This document shows, in pieces, positions 61,483-64,000 of a DNA stretch of 64,000 nucleotides; the first letter of the stretch is position 1; each line of letters starts with the position of its first letter. Both the position numbers and the translations under genes were made by a program. The stretch spans positions 53,026-117,025 of the forward strand of contig JAEUSP010000052.1 in assembly GCA_016788565.1 (NCBI GenBank), written 5' to 3'. The notes under the pieces are model-generated. The model had not been told where the DNA came from. It did not search any database and worked only from the letters and a program-made list of their open reading frames with translations. The DNA is from Chlorobiota bacterium. GTDB lineage: Bacteria > Bacteroidota > Ignavibacteria > OLB7.

Positions 61483-64000
61483 TCACTTTGCTCGAAGGTC
61501 AGGATTTTCAATGCGTGATTGCGTTCCTTTCCAATCAGGTTTGGATTCAATTCGGATTCCCCGCAACGCCTTCTTGATCTGCTCCAACTCTGTCTGCAAT
61601 GCCTTCACTTGTTTCTCCAATTCATCCACACGGCTGCTTTGGCCGGGGGTGGTGCCGGTTGGGCGGCTGAACCGCGTGAAGCTCTCGAACAGGATGGAGA
61701 TTTTTTTTCGGTTCCCCCCTTTCTTCCCTTCGTCCAGCTTGCTCCAATCCACAGGTTCGGCAGCGCGTGCAATCACGTAGCTGGTGTCGAACCGCCCGTC
61801 GTCGCGCATGGCGTGGCCGGGGGTGGAGGAAGAGATGAGGTAATCGCCAATGTTGATGTTGCCAGATTCATCTGTCACCCACATTTCCCCGTTGCCCACA
61901 GCCATCACCAAAAATGGATTCTCCTTATCCAGCTTCCGTGTGGATTCCTGGCGAGCCAAAAACGCACCAAGAATGCGGGAATCATTGGGGCGGGTTGAAA
62001 GGGCCACACCGTACAGAATTTCGGCGTTGGGATTATCGCGCAGATATTGATTTTTCCCTGTTAGGGTGGCCAGCATTCCTTGCTGCGCTTCGGATTCGTT
62101 TTCGGGAATGGCGTAGTGGGAACCGGTGAAAGCATTGTAGGAGACGGTGGTTCCGGCAACGGAGATCGTTCCTTCTTCGGCTCCATCTTGGCGGATGCTG
62201 AGGATTGTTCCATCGTTGGTGGTGCGGTTCAGTTCGGCAACGGTCGCGCTGGGGACCTCAACATCCAACCGCGCACTTGGTGCGGTGGTTCCAATTCCCA
62301 CATCACCATCACCTTCAATCCGAAGGCGTTCGGCAATATCGTTGGCAGCGTTCACCGTGGCGAACGTCATCGCACTGGTGCGGCTTGCGTCGGTGGCGGT
62401 GGTCCATATCGTGGCAATTCGCCCGGCATCGCGGTTGGCCGTGGAGCTGGATTCCAGTTGGAATTGGATGCCAGAACCGAACCCAGCAGCCGGCGTTCCG
62501 GTTGAGGCGTGCTCAATCCGAAGCACGTTATCAATGGCGTTAGTGGTGCTGTTTTCCAGCACAAGGTCCTGGCGTGCGGCAGGGGTTTCGGTGCCGATAC
62601 CGACATCGCCATCCCCTTCCACCACAAAGGGTACGGTTCCGCCGTAGTAGAAGGCGCGGCGTGTCCCGGCCACGCTGGTAGGGATGTTATCCACCTGAAT
62701 GCCGGTGTAGTTTTGCACTGAGCCAGAGCCAGTAATCAGCGGCTGCTGGCTTTGCACGCCGATAAAGGTCCCGATGTTGCCGGAGCTTTCAATCGTTGGC
62801 CCGGTCAGCAACCCGCGCCCGGTTGTCACGGTTCCCCCCGAAGAACTGGTGACAATGGAATAGACCCCATTGGTCGAGCTCATGGTCCCGGTTCCCGACA
62901 TCACGGTTTGGCCATACAAGGCACTGGCTAATGCGGAAGTACCGGACGAAGCATGGTTCACATTTGCCTGCAATCCACGCAACTCACCAACCGTGGAAGT
63001 GTTGGTGTTTGCCAGCCGAATAAACCGGCTGATGGCGATCCCATTGGCCATGCTTGTTGTGCCGGCAACCACCGTGCTATCAAACGCCATTGTGGCATGG
63101 TAGCCGGCACTGGTTGCCCCCGATGGAAGAATTTGCTGAGAGGTTTTTACGCCAATCGAAGGTGTCCAATTTGCGATGGTTTGCGTTGCGCTGGTGATGT
63201 CGGGGGTGGCGATCTCCACATGGGATACCGGTGCCGAAGTACCGATACCAACATCACCGTTTCCTTCAATCACCACCGGGCGGTTTTTGTTGATGCCGTC
63301 GTAAAAAAATGCGCGGCGGTTGCCCGCAACCTCATCGGGGTCAATATCCTCGATATGCACGCCGGTGTAATTCACCACCGCTCCGGTGTTGGTCAGGAAC
63401 GGCTTAACGGCCCGCATCCCAACGAAACTGGTGATGTTGCCCGAGCCATTGATGAATGGGCGGGCGGCCAATCCAGTAGCGTTCGTGATTGCCCCGGTGC
63501 CGCTGTTGGTGATAATCGCGGTGTATCCTATGCCATCGGTTACGGTTCCGGCGCTGTTCAAGCCGGGGTTGGAGTAGAAGCCAATGGCTTCGGTCATGGT
63601 TCCCGCTCCAGCATGTACCGCGTTCCCCTGGAATGCGCGAAGCGTGGCGATGTTGCTATTGTTGAAGTTGCGCATGTTGGAATAATGCCCAATCAGCGTT
63701 GCCGAAGCAAGGTTGCTGGTTCCGGTGATTGCAACGCTATCCAACACTGCCACGGCATGATAGCCAGCCCCCGTTGCCGCCGATGGATTGATCACCTGCG
63801 ACAGCTTCAATCCAATGGAGGGTGTCCACTCCGTTGTTGTTTGGGTGGAGTTGGTGATGGCTGGGGCAACCACTTCAACGTGCGAAATTGGTGTTGCTGT
63901 TCCAATCCCCACTTTCCCGCTGGTGAACAACCCCGCGTAGTTGGTTGCCCCGCCTGAAGCCTCCACACTCAACCCTGTGGATGTTCCCGTCCCGTTGGCT
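61483..64000 (-). CDS. Tail-fibre-like repetitive surface protein (runs off the window)
   Basis: The reading frame is open to the right edge (last base 64000), so the N-terminus is missing; 839 codons are visible. It has two long modules of about 210 residues that begin GIGTATPISHVEV and GIGTSAPVSHVEI and continue with similar Gly/Ser/Thr-rich strands (SAGYHA, QNYTGIQVD). Further VGIGTETP/VGIGTTAP repeats follow. A C-terminal segment (GSHYAIPENESEAQQGMLATLTGKN and YVIARAAEP) resembles the Peptidase_G2/intramolecular-chaperone end of phage appendages, and a coiled coil (VDELEKQVKALQTELEQIKKAL) follows it. It is probably a trimeric fibre. A phage relic is possible but no other phage gene is near. 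Confidence 0.7.
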   Translation of the reverse strand, partial: ANGTGTSTGLSVEASGGATNYAGLFTSGKVGIGTATPISHVEVVAPAITNSTQTTTEWTPSIGLKLSQVINPSAATGAGYHAVAVLDSVAITGTSNLASATLIGHYSNMRNFNNSNIATLRAFQGNAVHAGAGTMTEAIGFYSNPGLNSAGTVTDGIGYTAIITNSGTGAITNATGLAARPFINGSGNITSFVGMRAVKPFLTNTGAVVNYTGVHIEDIDPDEVAGNRRAFFYDGINKNRPVVIEGNGDVGIGTSAPVSHVEIATPDITSATQTIANWTPSIGVKTSQQILPSGATSAGYHATMAFDSTVVAGTTSMANGIAISRFIRLANTNTSTVGELRGLQANVNHASSGTSALASALYGQTVMSGTGTMSSTNGVYSIVTSSSGGTVTTGRGLLTGPTIESSGNIGTFIGVQSQQPLITGSGSVQNYTGIQVDNIPTSVAGTRRAFYYGGTVPFVVEGDGDVGIGTETPAARQDLVLENSTTNAIDNVLRIEHASTGTPAAGFGSGIQFQLESSSTANRDAGRIATIWTTATDASRTSAMTFATVNAANDIAERLRIEGDGDVGIGTTAPSARLDVEVPSATVAELNRTTNDGTILSIRQDGAEEGTISVAGTTVSYNAFTGSHYAIPENESEAQQGMLATLTGKNQYLRDNPNAEILYGVALSTRPNDSRILGAFLARQESTRKLDKENPFLVMAVGNGEMWVTDESGNINIGDYLISSSTPGHAMRDDGRFDTSYVIARAAEPVDWSKLDEGKKGGNRKKISILFESFTRFSRPTGTTPGQSSRVDELEKQVKALQTELEQIKKALRGIRIESKPDWKGTQSRIENPDLRAK

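Noticed and set aside
1..64000. tRNA, rRNA, tmRNA or other standard RNA genes
   Set aside because: I looked for typical T-loop sequences and tRNA-like folds and saw none; a covariance search would be needed to be certain.

Overview
The window is about 56% GC chromosomal DNA from a Gram-negative bacterium of the Bacteroidota/Chlorobiota side of the FCB group. I infer this from about a dozen secreted proteins that end in a type IX secretion (Por) C-terminal sorting domain and from several upstream regions with the Bacteroidota-type promoter core TAnnTTTG. OmpA-like proteins and lipoproteins show an outer membrane. The overall style suggests a Kapabacteria/Ignavibacteria-like lineage, but no marker gene here settles the taxonomy. 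I saw no rRNA, tRNA, CRISPR array or transposase gene.

Layout. 0-8 kb: end of an A-type Fe-S carrier, a small hypothetical gene, a Kelch/Omp28-like sorted protein, a short sorted protein, Fe/Mn superoxide dismutase, a stand-alone LON-domain protein, a GNAT acetyltransferase and mnmA. 8-11.4 kb: a MoxR AAA ATPase followed by a VWA protein. 11.6-18 kb: two large paralogous sorted proteins on the minus strand. 18-20 kb: the conserved yicC-gmk-rpoZ cluster. 20-26.8 kb: an OmpA-like protein with a Pro/Lys insert, an enoyl-CoA hydratase family enzyme, a subtilisin-type sorted protease, ymdB and a PduO-type cobalamin adenosyltransferase. 27-33.4 kb: a lipoprotein with a long, possibly structured leader, a frameshifted sorted protein, and a tandem pair of mosaic FG-GAP proteins. 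33.9-44.7 kb: a GAF/degenerate-GGDEF membrane protein, a lipoprotein, an OmpA-family protein, metZ-osmC, an OB-fold-like sorted protein and a beta-propeller lipoprotein. 44.8-47.3 kb: an AT-richer patch with a Cys-rich secreted protein and an Asp-box sorted protein. 47.6-49.7 kb: lexA-SRAP and a small YdeI/DUF2200 pair. 49.8-54.1 kb: a sorted protein divergent from an ECF sigma/anti-sigma-like pair. 54.2-64 kb: a STAND ATPase with a C-terminal DNA-binding/BTAD-like region, an internally duplicated beta-helix sorted protein, and a tail-fibre-like protein that runs off the right edge.

The main theme is cell-surface and secreted proteins set among ordinary housekeeping genes. Several surface genes are duplicated in tandem or internally. 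The observations most worth following are a palindromic mobile-looking repeat family (three copies plus a half copy), the ECF sigma divergon with a shared inverted 15-bp motif and a 14-bp tandem repeat before the anti-sigma gene, a triple 16-bp palindromic repeat just downstream of a predicted promoter, the structured leader near 27 kb, and the mosaic FG-GAP gene pair.
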